Below are positions 1-11,582 of a stretch of 64,000 bases of DNA, piece after piece. Numbering within the stretch: the first letter of the stretch is position 1; each line of letters begins with the position of its first letter. Under the pieces are notes generated by a model that was given only the letters and a program-made list of their open reading frames with translations, had not been told where the DNA came from and made no database searches. This DNA comes from Nymphaea colorata (Eukaryota > Streptophyta > Magnoliopsida > Nymphaeales > Nymphaeaceae): contig NC_045146.1 of the NCBI RefSeq assembly GCF_008831285.2, positions 14,935,149 through 14,999,148 on the forward strand, in the 5' to 3' direction. A program made the translations under genes and the position numbers.

Positions 1-3000
1 GGGGCAAGAAGTGGCTCCGCCACAAGCGGATCATCCATCCCGCCTTCCACGTCGATCACATCAAGGCAAGAACGCACACACACACACACACACTCTCTCT
101 TTAGTAGATCTTTCGATTGCCTGAAAGTTGTGGAGTTTAGATGAGAGCGGAGGTGGCCGAGTTCACGAACTCGGGCGCTTTTCATCTGCGGTTGTCGGGT
201 TCAGCGGAGGGAACGGAGGCATCTTTTTCGTTTGTCGCGTATGGTCGTCTCCTTCGTAATATTTCTTTTTCTGGCCTATATTTCTCATAATTTGGAAAGA
301 TGGACGATTTCTTACGTTTTTCAATAAAAATGAGATTTTTAATAACAATTATTAAATAAAATAAACTTCCGTTAATCTAAAGGAAAGAAATTGTTGGCTA
401 AAAGCATGAAAATGTAATTTAGTGATGGATAATACTATTCAAAAGATTTCAGCTGATGCCTTTTCTTTTTCCCTAATTACTTTCTGGCTATCTGCTGATT
501 AATCATAAATAAAACCCAACCACCTCGGACCCACTGTGCCAAGGGCGCCGCACGCGCAACCAAAGTCAACTGGGTGCAGTAAAGTAGATGAAAAGGCTGC
601 CAGATGGTGACTGCGGCTGTCCATACTAGTCAATAAAAAAGTTTTTCAGAAATATATCAAATATTTTATGAGATTTTGGGTTCCGCAATTTGCATATCAT
701 ATTTCGTATGGCATAGTTTTAGAGTACGAAAAAGGAAAACAATCAAACTTGGATCCTGTTTTATCCAATCGCATTTCATAGGACATAGCTCAATTGGGGG
801 GACTAGCGAAGTAATTGGTTAAGTTGGTAGAGAGGTGAAAAGCCAGTCGACAGTTTGATTTTCCTAAATTATGCGTTCATTTCCACAGTGTTTTACTCTC
901 TACTTAAGTCTGCAAACAATCCTAAACATGAAAAATAAAAGAACAATGAAAAAAAGTTTTGGCGGCATCTCCCCCAATGTTTTATTGTGATTGAAGCTTG
1001 GTTGAATTTAGAAAGAAAAACCTCATAAAAGAATCTCTGTAAAATAATCTTCTCTGTGGTTCCCAGAAAAGTAGATGGCTCTGTTATCAGTAAACCCACT
1101 GAAGCGGGCTCTTACGGGCGCCGCTACCTTGAAGGACTTTAAAAAATAAACCTGATGTGTTGTGAAGACTGCTGCATTCAGCCAATCACGTGGGATCATT
1201 TTGAGCCCTGCCATATAACGTCTGGCATGTGATTGACAAGTTGGGGGGGCTTCATGTGCAGAAAAATTCAAATATGTAGTTTATCTTTTGATGAAAAGGA
1301 AAAGATTCTACCATGGAGATTCTGCGGATAGTAATTCACATCTACAAATAAAAGCAAGTGGATCCATTGAGCAAATGAACAGTAAAAGAAAACAAGTAAT
1401 TGTAATCTTTAAGGATATATTTATTAAATTGAGCGACGACTTATTTGTTGAATTACTAGCTTGGCATTAAACACTGTGTACCTATGCTCACCAAAACAGG
1501 AAAATCCCATATATGAGGGACATTCTTTGCTGCTGCTCAAACCATCAGAATAGGCAGAGAGTCGTGGCAACTAGAAGTGAAATCTATGCATTTGGATATG
1601 TACTTTCCTTAATAATAAATCAGATCCTTTACCCTTTATTTTCTTCCAATTAACCATTGTTCTCATCTCGTATTTATCACCGGCTATCATTTATTTTTCT
1701 TTATACGTAAATGAAAATCCCGATTGCCTCTTCCATCTCATTTTCTGTGCTATGTTGGTTGTTCATGAATCCATTTTCGGAAGAACTTGACATCTGCACT
1801 TGTTGTTTTTTTCCTCTCTGATGAACTTTGCCACAACAATCCAGATTTATTGCAGACCTTGTTGCTTAAATTGCAAAATAGTCTATAGACTACTTCTAGT
1901 GGATGGCATAATCTGAAGTCCTGAAACCGTGGCACAAACAGGGGATGGTTTCTGCCATGGTTGCTAGCTCAGAAGGGATGCTGGAAAGATGGGAGAAGGA
2001 AACCGGTGAAGGGCCAAAGGAGGTCGACGCATTCCAAGAATTTCACGTCCTGGCAGCCGACATTATCTCTAGAACCGCATTCGGGAGCAACTATGAGGAA
2101 GGGAAACGCATCTTCATCCTGCAGGAAAAGCAGACGACCCTTGTGTTGCAGGCGCTGCGTTCCGTCTATATCCCGGGCTTCAGGTACTAGTTTGTCCCAA
2201 ATCACATGGTCATTATTGTGTTCTCTTCATGCTTCCATTTCTTTTCAGTTAGCTTCTATATGAGATTGACAAATGAAAATAAAATTGACAAGTAATGAAA
2301 ATTGAAGAACCCATATCTGTCACTTGATCTCTCGGTCGTTTGGAAGCATAGCATTTGGAGATTTGAGAGAAAAATTATGAATTCCAACCGGATGTGGTTG
2401 ACATAGACTTCTAATTCTACACCCTTTGTTTTTCTTTAAAATTTGTTTCTTCATTTTCGATGTGCTTCCTTCTTTACACTGCTTCCCTTAGTCCAAATGT
2501 TTTTGCTAATCCGATCCTTTTCAAAACATTTTCTCTCATGCTTCCTCTGCACGTATAGTTTGTTGCCTCTGTCACTTTCGACTTGTGGGACAGTGGCGTC
2601 AATAGTTTGGGTAGGATTCGCTTGTTGATGTCTTAAATCCTTACTCTCCACCGTTTGTTTCATCCCCATCTCAGTTAGCTTCAACTGACTGGCTCGCTTT
2701 TCTTTACTGCTTTACCAATTACACTCTACGCAACATCCATCACGGCATTTTTGTGCACTTTCTTCTTGCTTCCTGTCGCCTGAACCCCGCATTCAACTCG
2801 CTACATATGGTTCTGAATTTTGTGGTTGTCTCAATGCGCTTCTTTAAAGATTCATTCCTACACAAAGGAACAGAGAGAGATGGAGAATTGAGAGAGAGAT
2901 CAGGTCTTCGCTGCGCGTGCTGATTGCTGGTAAGAAGGAAGAACTAAAGGAGAAGAGCACGAACCTACTGGCCTTGATGCTTTCGGCGAATAACGAAGAA

Positions 3001-3870
3001 AGGGAGGAACAGAGGATGAGCATGGAGGAAATCGTGGACGAGTGCAAGACCTTCTACTTTGCTGGCAAAGAAACGACTGCCAACTTCCTAACGTGGACCG
3101 TCCTCCTTCTTGCATTGCACAAGGAATGGCAATCCAAAGCGCGCGATGAAGTTCTTTCTGTGTTCGGACACCATGGTCATCCAGTTGCAGAGAGCTTGGG
3201 TCAACTCAAAATTGTGAGTCGTCTTCTTTTCTTTTTCTTACGCATATATCTAGGATGTCATACCGTTCTGTATGTTGTTTTCTAACCAAATTTGGCCGTT
3301 TGTATACCTGTCAAGTACACTAGCTACATAAATTTTGCATGTATATTTCAGAAAATGGGTTTCAAGATCAGTATCTTGATTTCCAATTTGTTGGATTGTA
3401 AAGGCAATTCCTAATTGTGCCGTGATTATAAAAATGTTGTTGTGATGAATCAGGTGGAGATGGTCCTGAAGGAGTCTCTCCGGCTTTATCCTCCGGCCGT
3501 CTTCCTCCTTCGTGAGGCTTACAAGGACATGAAGCTTGGCGATCTAACTCTACCAGCCGGCGTGCAAGTCTACTTGCCCATCCTAGCCATCCATCACGAC
3601 GCCGACCTCTGGGGCCCGGACGTATCAGAGTTCAACCCGGCGAGGTTTTCCGACGGGTCCAGCAACCCAGCTGCTTTCTTCCCCTTCGGAATGGGGTCTA
3701 GAGTGTGCATTGGCCAGAACCTAGCCATGACAGAAGGCAGGGTCGTCATCTCCATGATCCTGCAACAGTTCTCTCTTGATGTCTCGCCTACTTACGTGCA
3801 TGCACCCATGCTTATGATGACCTTACAGCCTCAATATGGGGCACAAGTTGTCCTTCAAAGGATGTCCTAG
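1..3870 (+). CDS. Cytochrome P450, CYP72 clan (CYP709/CYP721-like), copy A, 5' end outside the window
   Basis: Membrane-bound haem-thiolate monooxygenase, expected at the ER; the substrate cannot be read from sequence. Visible exons are 1-65 (end of exon 1), 1942-2183, 2850-3213 and 3454-3870 (stop). They share junctions and phases with the two complete copies downstream. Exon 3 carries the I-helix AGKETT oxygen-activation motif. Exon 4 carries the K-helix ESLR (ExxR), FNPARF and the haem loop [10 protein letters not shown] with its Cys ligand. No frameshift or stop was seen. Intron 1 begins with GC instead of GT (AAG|GCAAG), as in copies B and C. The start codon and membrane anchor lie upstream of base 1. 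Clan assignment rests on exon layout and on the SVYIPGFR and FYFAGKETT blocks; the family within the clan is inferred. Confidence 0.9.
66..1941 (+). other. Intron 1 of P450 copy A
   Basis: A 1876-bp intron with a GC donor and AG acceptor. It starts with a short CA/CT microsatellite and is AT-rich. Much of it is collinear with intron 1 of copies B and C. It contains, at 859-890, a 32-bp stretch identical to the promoter region of copy B (7471-7502). No gene is seen in it. Confidence 0.7.
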
Positions 3871-5885
3871 ACGACGTCAGATCATATGATCTACTAAATC
3901 ACATTGTTAAACCGCTCCGCTACATTTCTTCCATCGTCATCTAATAAACGGCCACGGCTGCGAGCATGTAACACCAATGTAGTATACCCCGTCTTAATTG
4001 TACAGCACCAGCAAATGGTGGGAGAGTTAGAGGACTTTAATAATGTGATCTGGTAGATGAGTATCTCTTTACCTTGGCTCTTGGGAAGTCCACATGAAGA
4101 CTAGCTCTCCATCAAGGTGTCTGGTTGTTATCGAAATAAAATCCTTTTTTACTACTTGCATTATGTTCATTTGTTCTTCTATGAATTGGGTATAAGCTCA
4201 GAAGTGATCATGTGACTGTAAATTAGTTAATTTCAACAATTAGGTGCTTTCAGTTAACAGGATCTTGTACAGCTTCCTGCCATCTTGTTCCTGCTTAAGA
4301 TTCTCTGCTTTCTATTTTTCTCGTTTCACATAAACGTCTTCTGCAACAAAGGCTTCTTACTGCAACCTCCAATCGTCATATGTGCAGTTTCATGACCCCA
4401 AGAAAAAAGCAGTAGCTACAAGTTAATCAATTGAATAGCCGATTCTTAACATGACTCCGAAAGCTCAGCAATGCTAGAAGAAGTAGTGAAGCAGTGTGGT
4501 TAGTCGATGTTTGTTTTCTACATAGGCAAGTTTGCCTTTACAATGTCTTCCACTAGATTTTTCTAGCAGCAACACGCTGAATTCTGGTCTCTTGACCTTC
4601 TCTACTTAAAGCCTTGACTTTAACTACTCTAAGCTTCTGGTTAAGGAACTCTTGTTGGATGTTCTTGCTTGATGGTGCTGACAACGCACACTTGTTGCTG
4701 CACGAATTGTGGATCATACATCGGCAGGGAGCACATCAAGATAGGCAAGCCAAGAGCTTAAGATCTAGGATTGAAAAAGATAAATATGACAATCTTGTGA
4801 AAATGGAAATATGAGATAATGATAAATCAAATGAGACCCCTACAATCAAGGAAATGAATAAAATGCTCTATTTTAAGAGAGTGGAAACTTCTAAACGATT
4901 AATTAAGTTAGAGGCACTGTGGATGTAGTCTTGCAGATAAGTATCCAATCAACTTTTGAGGAACCATTTAATCTTCAGCATTTTCAGAATTAGTTCTAGC
5001 TATATGTCTTAAGAACTGGAATTCTTGTTCCACTTAAATTCATGACATAAGTGGCTCATAAATTCTATGCCTCTGGGCTAGCTCCACAAATTAATAACCA
5101 AATTTACACGGTGAAAAACATTATATTCTGGAGTACTAATGAAAAAATTTCTTGTATCACTTGTTCGTTGTTGGAGGCATGTCCTGCTTGATCCTGGTGC
5201 ACCATCATCTGGAATCGAACATGATTTATCCTGATATCCAACTTGGATTTGATCCACTGCTGCCATGAAAATTCTGCTCACATTGCTTGTATATATGTAT
5301 ATGTCACCCACGCAGGTTCAACATCATAAGAATAGAGAAATATGGGAATTCATGGGTTCCTAAGATTAAATAGCTATCATGGTTTAAACTTGCTGAAACA
5401 TGGGCATCCCATTGTCTGGTCTTTCACAATTTGGATTAAAACTCTTCTTTGTCTTCTTCACTCCTTGTAAACCAAACCAATGTTCCATTCAGGAGTTCTA
5501 CAACAAACATCTACTGGAAAGGGAACTTCAACGTTAGGACAAGTTTTCTAAGAATTGAAAACTGAATATAACGTTGAAATTTGGTATAACCTTATGTAGA
5601 CATTTTATTTCAGAATAATCTCTAGCTGCTTAACGTCATACCAAAGTTTGAACTTAGGGCACATAGAGTTTTTTGCAATGATTCTTCTTAGCCTTCAGCT
5701 TGTTTTAACTAATTCATAATTTCTTCCATTTGACATTTCCTCTTCGCTTTGCCGCACCTCCTTGGGCTTTGCCGCACCAATTTGTTGTATCTAGTTATTT
5801 TACATGCACATGATCTAGCTTAACGTTTTTACTAGGAATTGAACTCATGACATGGTTTAATTATTTGCACATCTCATGCTCTAAT

Positions 5886-6312
5886 TGGTGCCAGACCCCA
5901 GCCCCAGCTGCCTTGGTTGGTGGACCTCAACTTGTACTCAATCTATTAAATTCCTACCCTAGTGGTCTAGTCTTTAGGAGAAATTGCCTTTGGTGCAAAA
6001 CCGTTAGGATCATACCTTTATACCTCCAAGGTTTTAGCTTGTTTCGGAGCTGAGGTGGACCTATAATATAGTATTCAACTCGGGTGTCATGCTTGCCAAT
6101 GTTTATGGCCTAGAGAGATACCACACAGGAACATGACAACGTCTATGGGAATTGAACCTGGAATCCTTTGAGTGTGAGCGGCTTTGCCCCCCAGTTGTGC
6201 TATAACTTAGTGGTCTAGTTGCTAGGTTTGAACCTACACTTAAGCATGGTCTTTTCTTCCCTTGATGATGGGGCGTCAGATAACATACAAACATTGTGGT
6301 CTTGGATGGGCC
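5886..6312 (-). mobile_element. 427-bp segment unique to spacer 1, with tRNA-like (SINE-like) Pol III boxes
   Basis: Aligning the two P450 spacers leaves this block with no counterpart near 13530. On the minus strand, 6202-6191 reads TAGCACAACTGG (11 of 12 bases of the plant tRNA A-box consensus). 6158-6148 reads GGTTCAATTCC, a match to the B box. The spacing of about 33 bp is tRNA-like. No clear target duplication or poly-A tail was found, so it may be an old SINE or a deletion in the other unit. Confidence 0.35.
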
Positions 6313-6696
6313 ACAGTCTTGCAGCATGCATTTGGGCTCGGCATGAGTTGTGTGTTTGGTCTATAATACTGTTACATTCAAGAACACTGCAGCAGCGGTC
6401 TGATCTGCTCGCTCTTGGTTTACCCTAGTTGGGTAATACAACAGTACGGGTGGTTTAGCCTTCTGCCTTGAAGTGGAAGAGAAATTGGTAGGTCCTTGCT
6501 TATAAATAGACTTGTTTCTCCATGTTTTCTTTCACTGAATCAACTTGTTGATCCCATAAATTCAGGTAAATGGTGCATGTTCAGTTACTCTTTGTAGCAT
6601 GTTTGATTAGATATGTATCCTTCTTTGCTCTTGGGATTCATTTGAGTTTCATATATGAACCAACAGGATGTTTTGGAATTTTATTTTTAGGATTAC

Positions 6697-7017
6697 ATGA
6701 TTGTCATTTTAATATACTTGGAACTTGAGAACTCAAGAAGTAAACCTTATAAAGATGTTGATCTAGAGTCTGCGAGAAACATCCTACGGATATATTCATG
6801 CCTTGGTATGTATGCAAGCTTAGTAGAAGAATACCTAAAGAACAAAGATGAAGCTGATCAGGTTGGGAAACCAGAAATCTTCTACTCGGAGGTGGATGTT
6901 CAATTTGAAGCCATCAGTGGCTTTGATGGGCCACAATGGGATATCAACGTATCAGATTCGGATCGGATATACTCGGATTTGTATTTGGATTTAAATATAA
7001 ATGAGAAACATTTCTGA
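6697..7017 (+). other. Unidentified 106-codon ORF, duplicated in the next spacer in broken form
   Basis: Open frame of 106 codons; I do not recognise the protein. Its middle part (around KPEIFYSEVDVQFEAISG) is recognisable again at 14327-14412, and its first part at about 13912-14055. In the second spacer these are separated by about 270 bp and disrupted by small indels. The 3' end runs into an AT-rich repeat, so the natural C-terminus is doubtful. It could be one or two exons of a dead gene duplicated with the P450 array. No promoter or partner exon was identified. Confidence 0.25.
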
Positions 7018-7275
7018 ATCCCATGTGTAGATTAACAACTGAATCTGATGTATGGATATTGAGGTACACTTTTCAAAATGTATGGATATTGAATGTAAAA
7101 TGTTTATTTAAAACTACTGATACAAATCTAAATTCGATCAGACAATTACTTAAATCCAAATGCGCTTGGATGTCATTCGTTAAATCGAAATCCAACCTAA
7201 TTTCTTACATCCAATTTTTTTCCATATCCATATTTTCAAATGGTTTGGTAGGATATCGAGTCTAAATCGGATTTG
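6945..7275. repeat. AT-rich dispersed repeat, member 1
   Basis: Rich in GGATTTGAAT- and TCCGAAT-like words and ending near GGTTTGGTAGGATATCGAG. Related stretches occur at about 14405-14690, 40358-40762 and 51345-51600, and possibly at 10130-10330. Confidence 0.4.
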
Positions 7276-7470
7276 TTGGCATTCCCTGGCGTTAGCACGC
7301 ATTTCTTTTGAAGCACTCTTAAATTTACCCGTGAATGCAGAAATATGTCGTGTTTAGCAGCTCGAACTGGAGTAGACCGTTCATACCAAGCAAAGTGGTT
7401 AAATAGACAGCTAAATGTAGATTTCCATAGGCTTAAAGGGCTTTTTTTATTTCACTAGAAGTCAGTGGCC

Positions 7471-7600
7471 TTTTCCTAAATTATGCGTTCATTTCCACAG
7501 TGGCGGTTGACTAATGCAACCTCCGGCTCCGCTGCGCTCATAGATATATATACATATATATATCCGCCTGGTTGATTAATTTCCTCGTTGTCGGACCGCC
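7471..7600 (+). promoter_or_regulatory. Core promoter / leader of P450 copy B
   Basis: The 130 bp before the start codon contain a TATA-rich stretch at about 7547-7563. The block at 7471-7502 is also present upstream of copy C (from about 14719, diverged) and inside intron 1 of copy A (859-890, identical). Confidence 0.45.
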
Positions 7601-10600
7601 ATGGCCTTCCCTCCTCTTCTCCTCCTCCTCTCCCTCTTAATCCTCGCGGCGATCTTCTGCCGATGCGTCTACCTCTTCTTGTGGATTCCGTTCAACATTC
7701 AGCTTCATTTCCGGCGGCAGGGGATCTCGGGGCCCCCGTTGAGGCTTCCTTTCGGAAACGCGCGAGAGATCGTTCGGTTCATGAAGGAGGCGCAGGCGAA
7801 GCCCTTGCCGGCTTTTCACCATGACTTCGTGGGCAGGGTGCTTCCCCACTACATCCACTGGACGTCCCTGTACGGCAAATGCTGCCTCTTCTGGTTCGGC
7901 ACCCAGCCGAGGCTAGCCATCCCTAAGCCGGAACTCATCAGGGAGGTTCTCCTCAACCCCAAGGGTGACTTTGAGAGGCCCGAGTTCAACCCGCTCTCCC
8001 GGCTGCTCATCGGCGACGGCCTCGTCGGCCTTCGGGGCAAGAAGTGGCTCCGTCACAAGCGGATCATCCTTCCCGCCTTCCACGTCGATCACATCAAGGC
8101 AAGAACCCTTTCTCTCTCTCTCTCTCTCTCTCTCCCTTTGGATCTTTTGATTTCCTGAAAGTTGTTGAGTTTAGACAAGAGAGGTGGCCGAGTTCATGAA
8201 CTTGGGCGCTCTTCATCTGCCGTTGTCGAGTTTACCGGCAGGAGCGGGCGGAATCTTTTTCGTTCGTCGCGTACGGTCGTCTTCTTTGTAAAACTCGTTC
8301 TCTGGCCTGTTTTCTCATAATTTGAAATGGTGGACGACTTTTTACGTTTTTCAAAGAAGTATGATATTAGCTAAAAATTATTAAATAAAAAGGGAGTTTC
8401 CTTCCGGGTAAGTTGACTGATTTCAGGCAAAAGGCTTGACTTATGTTACTCTAAAGGGAAACAAGTGTTAGGTAGAAGTACGAATATGTAATTTAGCACA
8501 AAACAACCCCACACATAATGAATGAGGAAAAAATGGGAGAGGTATTCTCGGTATCTCCCGCAATGTTTTTATCGTAATTGCCGCTTGGTTGTATAATAAT
8601 CTTCTTACATTTTTTTAATTAAACAAGCTCGGCAGGTTCATATCCTCGTGTCTCGGTCGACAAAAGTTACAAGAAAAGTAGATGGCTCGTTATCGGTGCA
8701 CCCATTGAAGCGGGCTGTTACGGGCGCCGCTACCTTGATAAACTTTAAAAAATGAACCTCTCGTGTTGTGAAGATTGCTGTTCTCAACCAATCACGTGGG
8801 ATCATTTTTAACCCTGATTGACAAGTTGGAGGGGGCATCATGTGCAGAAAACTTCAATCTGTAGTTTATCTTTTGGTAAAAAAGAAAAGATTCTACCATG
8901 GAGATTCTGGGGATAGTAATTAACATGTACAAATAAAAGCAAGTGGATCCGTTGAGCAAACGAACAGTAAAAGAAAACAAGTAATTGTAATCTTTGATGA
9001 TATATTTATCAAATTGGGCGACGACTTATTTGTTGAATTACTAGCTTGACATTAAACATTGTATAACTATATTAACCAAAACAGGAAAATCCTGTATGTG
9101 AGGAACATTATTTGTTGCTGCTCAAATAGATTGCCTCTTCAATCTCATTTTCTGTGCTATTCTGGTTTGGCTTTGCATATCGGTTCTCGCATCCTGCTAT
9201 GTACCGGTAACTACAGTGCGCAATGTTGGTTGTTCATGAATCACACTTTCGGAAAAACCTGACATCTTCACTCTTCTTTTTTCTTTCTGATGAACCTTGC
9301 CACCACTATCCAGATTGATTGGAGACCTTGTTGCTTAAATTGCAAAATAATCTATAGACTACTTCTAGTGGATGGCATAATCTGAAGTCCTGAACTGTGG
9401 CACAAACAGGGGATGGTTTCCGCCATGGTTGCTAGCACAGAAGGCATGCTGGAAAGATGGGTGAAAGAAACCGGTGAAGGGCCAAAGGAGGTCGACGCAT
9501 TCCAAGAGTTTCACGTCCTGGCAGCCGACATTATCTCTAGAACTGCATTCGGGAGCAACTATGAGGAAGGGAAACGCATCTTCAGCCTGCAGGAAGAGCA
9601 GACGACCCTTGTGTTGCAGGCGTTGCGTTCCGTCTACATCCCGGGCTTCAGGTACTAGTTTGTCCCAAATCAGTAAATCGCATGGTCATTATCGTGTTCT
9701 CTACATGCTTCCATTTCTTTTCAGTTAGCTTCCATATGAGATTGACAAATGAAAATAAAATTGATAAGTAATGAAAATTGAAGATCCCATATTGATCTCT
9801 CGATCGTTTGGAAGCATAGCATTTGGAGATTTGAGAGAAAAAGCATGAATTCCAACCGGATGTTGTTGACACAGACTCCTAACTTTACACCCTTTTGTTT
9901 TTCTTTAAAATTCGTATCTTCATTTTCGATTCGCTTTCTTCTTTACACTGCTTCCAACCGGTTGTGCAAGTCCAGATGCTTTTGCTAATCTAATCCTTTT
10001 CAAATCATTTTCTTTCATGCTTCCTCCGCACATATAGTTTGTTCCCTTTGTCCTTTTCGACTGGGGGGACAGCATTGTCGGTTTGATATGATTCGCTTCT
10101 TCATGTGGAACACTGACTCTAATAATCTATGGTAAAATTCACATTGTACTGCTAATCGGATGTGAATATGATATATATGGTATTACTAATACAAATAGAT
10201 ATTCAATTTCTGGGGACATCTGAATCAATCGTAAGGGAAATTCCGGACATGCTTTTCTATTTCTTATGTTAAAATTCATGTCCAATTCCGGGTCAAATTA
10301 ATCAATAGCTAAAAATAGTTGGATGCATGGTAGCTATGTCATAGCATCCTTACTCTTCACTACTTGTTGCATCCCCATCTCAGTTGGCTCCAAATGACAG
10401 GCTTACTTGCTTTTCTTTACTGCTTCGCCAATTACACTTTGTGCATCATCTGTTACGGCATTTTTGTGCATTTTCGTCTTGCTTCCTCTTGCCTGAACCC
10501 CTTCTTCTGCTCGCTATATATGGTTCTTGAAACATTGCATTTCGTGGTTGTCTCAATGCGTTTCTTTTAAAGGTTCATTCCTACACAAAAGAACAGAGAG

Positions 10601-11582
10601 AGGTGGAGAATTGAGAGCGAGATCAGGTCTTTGCTGCGCGTGCTGATTGCTGGCAAGAAGGAAGAACTAAAGGAGAAAAGCATGAACCTACTGGGCTTGA
10701 TGCTTTCGGCGAATGACAAAGAGAGGGAGGAACAGAGGATGAGCACGGAGGAAATCGTGGACGAGTGCAAGACCTTCTACTTTGCCGGCAAAGAAACGAC
10801 TGCCAACTTTCTAACGTGGACCGTTCTTCTTCTCGCATTGCACAAGGAATGGCAATCCAAAGCGCGTGATGAAGTTCTTTCTGTGTTCGGACGCCATGGA
10901 CATATAGATGCAGAGAGCTTGGGTCAACTCAAAATTGTGAGTCTTCGTTTTTTGTTTTTTCTACGCATTATTCTCTAGTATGTCATATCGTTCTGTATGT
11001 TGTTTTCTCACCAACTTGGCTGTTCTTATATCTGTCAAGTGCGATAGTTACATAAGCTGCATCAGAATAGGTTTCAAGATCAATGTCTTGAATTCCAAAT
11101 TGTTGGATTGTAAAGACAATTCCTAATTCTGCCGGGGTTATAAAAATGTTATTTTGATGAATCAGGTGGAGATGGTCCTGAAGGAGTCTCTCCGGCTTTA
11201 TCCTCCAGCCGTCTTCCTCCGTCGTGAGGTTTGCAAGGACACGAAGCTTGGCGATCTAACTCTACCAGCCGGCGTGGAAGTTTACTTGCCGATCCTAGCC
11301 GTCCATCACGACGCCGACCTCTGGGGCCCGGACGTATCTGAGTTCAACCCGGCGAGGTTTTCCAACGGGTCCAGCAACCCAGCTGCTTTCTTCCCCTTCG
11401 GAATGGGGTCTAGAGTGTGCATTGGCCAGATCCTAGCCATGACAGAAGGAAAGGTCGTCATCTCCATGATCCTGCAACAGTTCTCTCTTGATGTCGCTCC
11501 TACTTACGTGCATGCACCCATGCCGATGATGACCTTGCAGCCCCAATATGGGGCACAAGTGGTCCTTCACAGGTTGTCCTAG
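7601..11582 (+). CDS. Cytochrome P450, CYP72 clan (CYP709/CYP721-like), copy B, complete
   Basis: Complete four-exon P450: 7601-8098, 9410-9651, 10573-10936, 11166-11582, giving 1521 nt and 506 aa, the usual size for the clan. The start is the first ATG of an intact frame and is followed by a hydrophobic ER anchor (residues about 3-25) and a basic/Pro-Gly hinge (QGISGPP). Motifs: AGKETT at 318-323 (Thr322), ExxR at 375-378, PARF at 430-433, and haem loop [10 protein letters not shown] at 446-455 with ligand Cys453. Intron 1 is 1311 bp with a GC donor (8099-8100); the other introns are GT-AG. It lies about 3.7 kb downstream of copy A in the same orientation. CYP72-clan enzymes modify hormones or specialised metabolites; which substrate applies here is unknown. 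This copy looks the most likely to be fully functional. Confidence 0.93.

Larger units (their letters stand above)
3871..7470. other. Intergenic spacer between P450 copies A and B
   Basis: AT-rich spacer, largely collinear with 11583-14716. It holds a 427-bp segment (5886-6312) absent from the sister spacer, an unidentified short ORF (6697-7017), and an AT-rich dispersed repeat (about 6945-7275). No other gene is supported. Confidence 0.6.

Noticed and set aside
2917-3285. ATG within P450 exon 3 as a start of a separate gene
   Set aside because: The conserved frame continues upstream to the acceptor at 2849 and joins exon 2 in phase.
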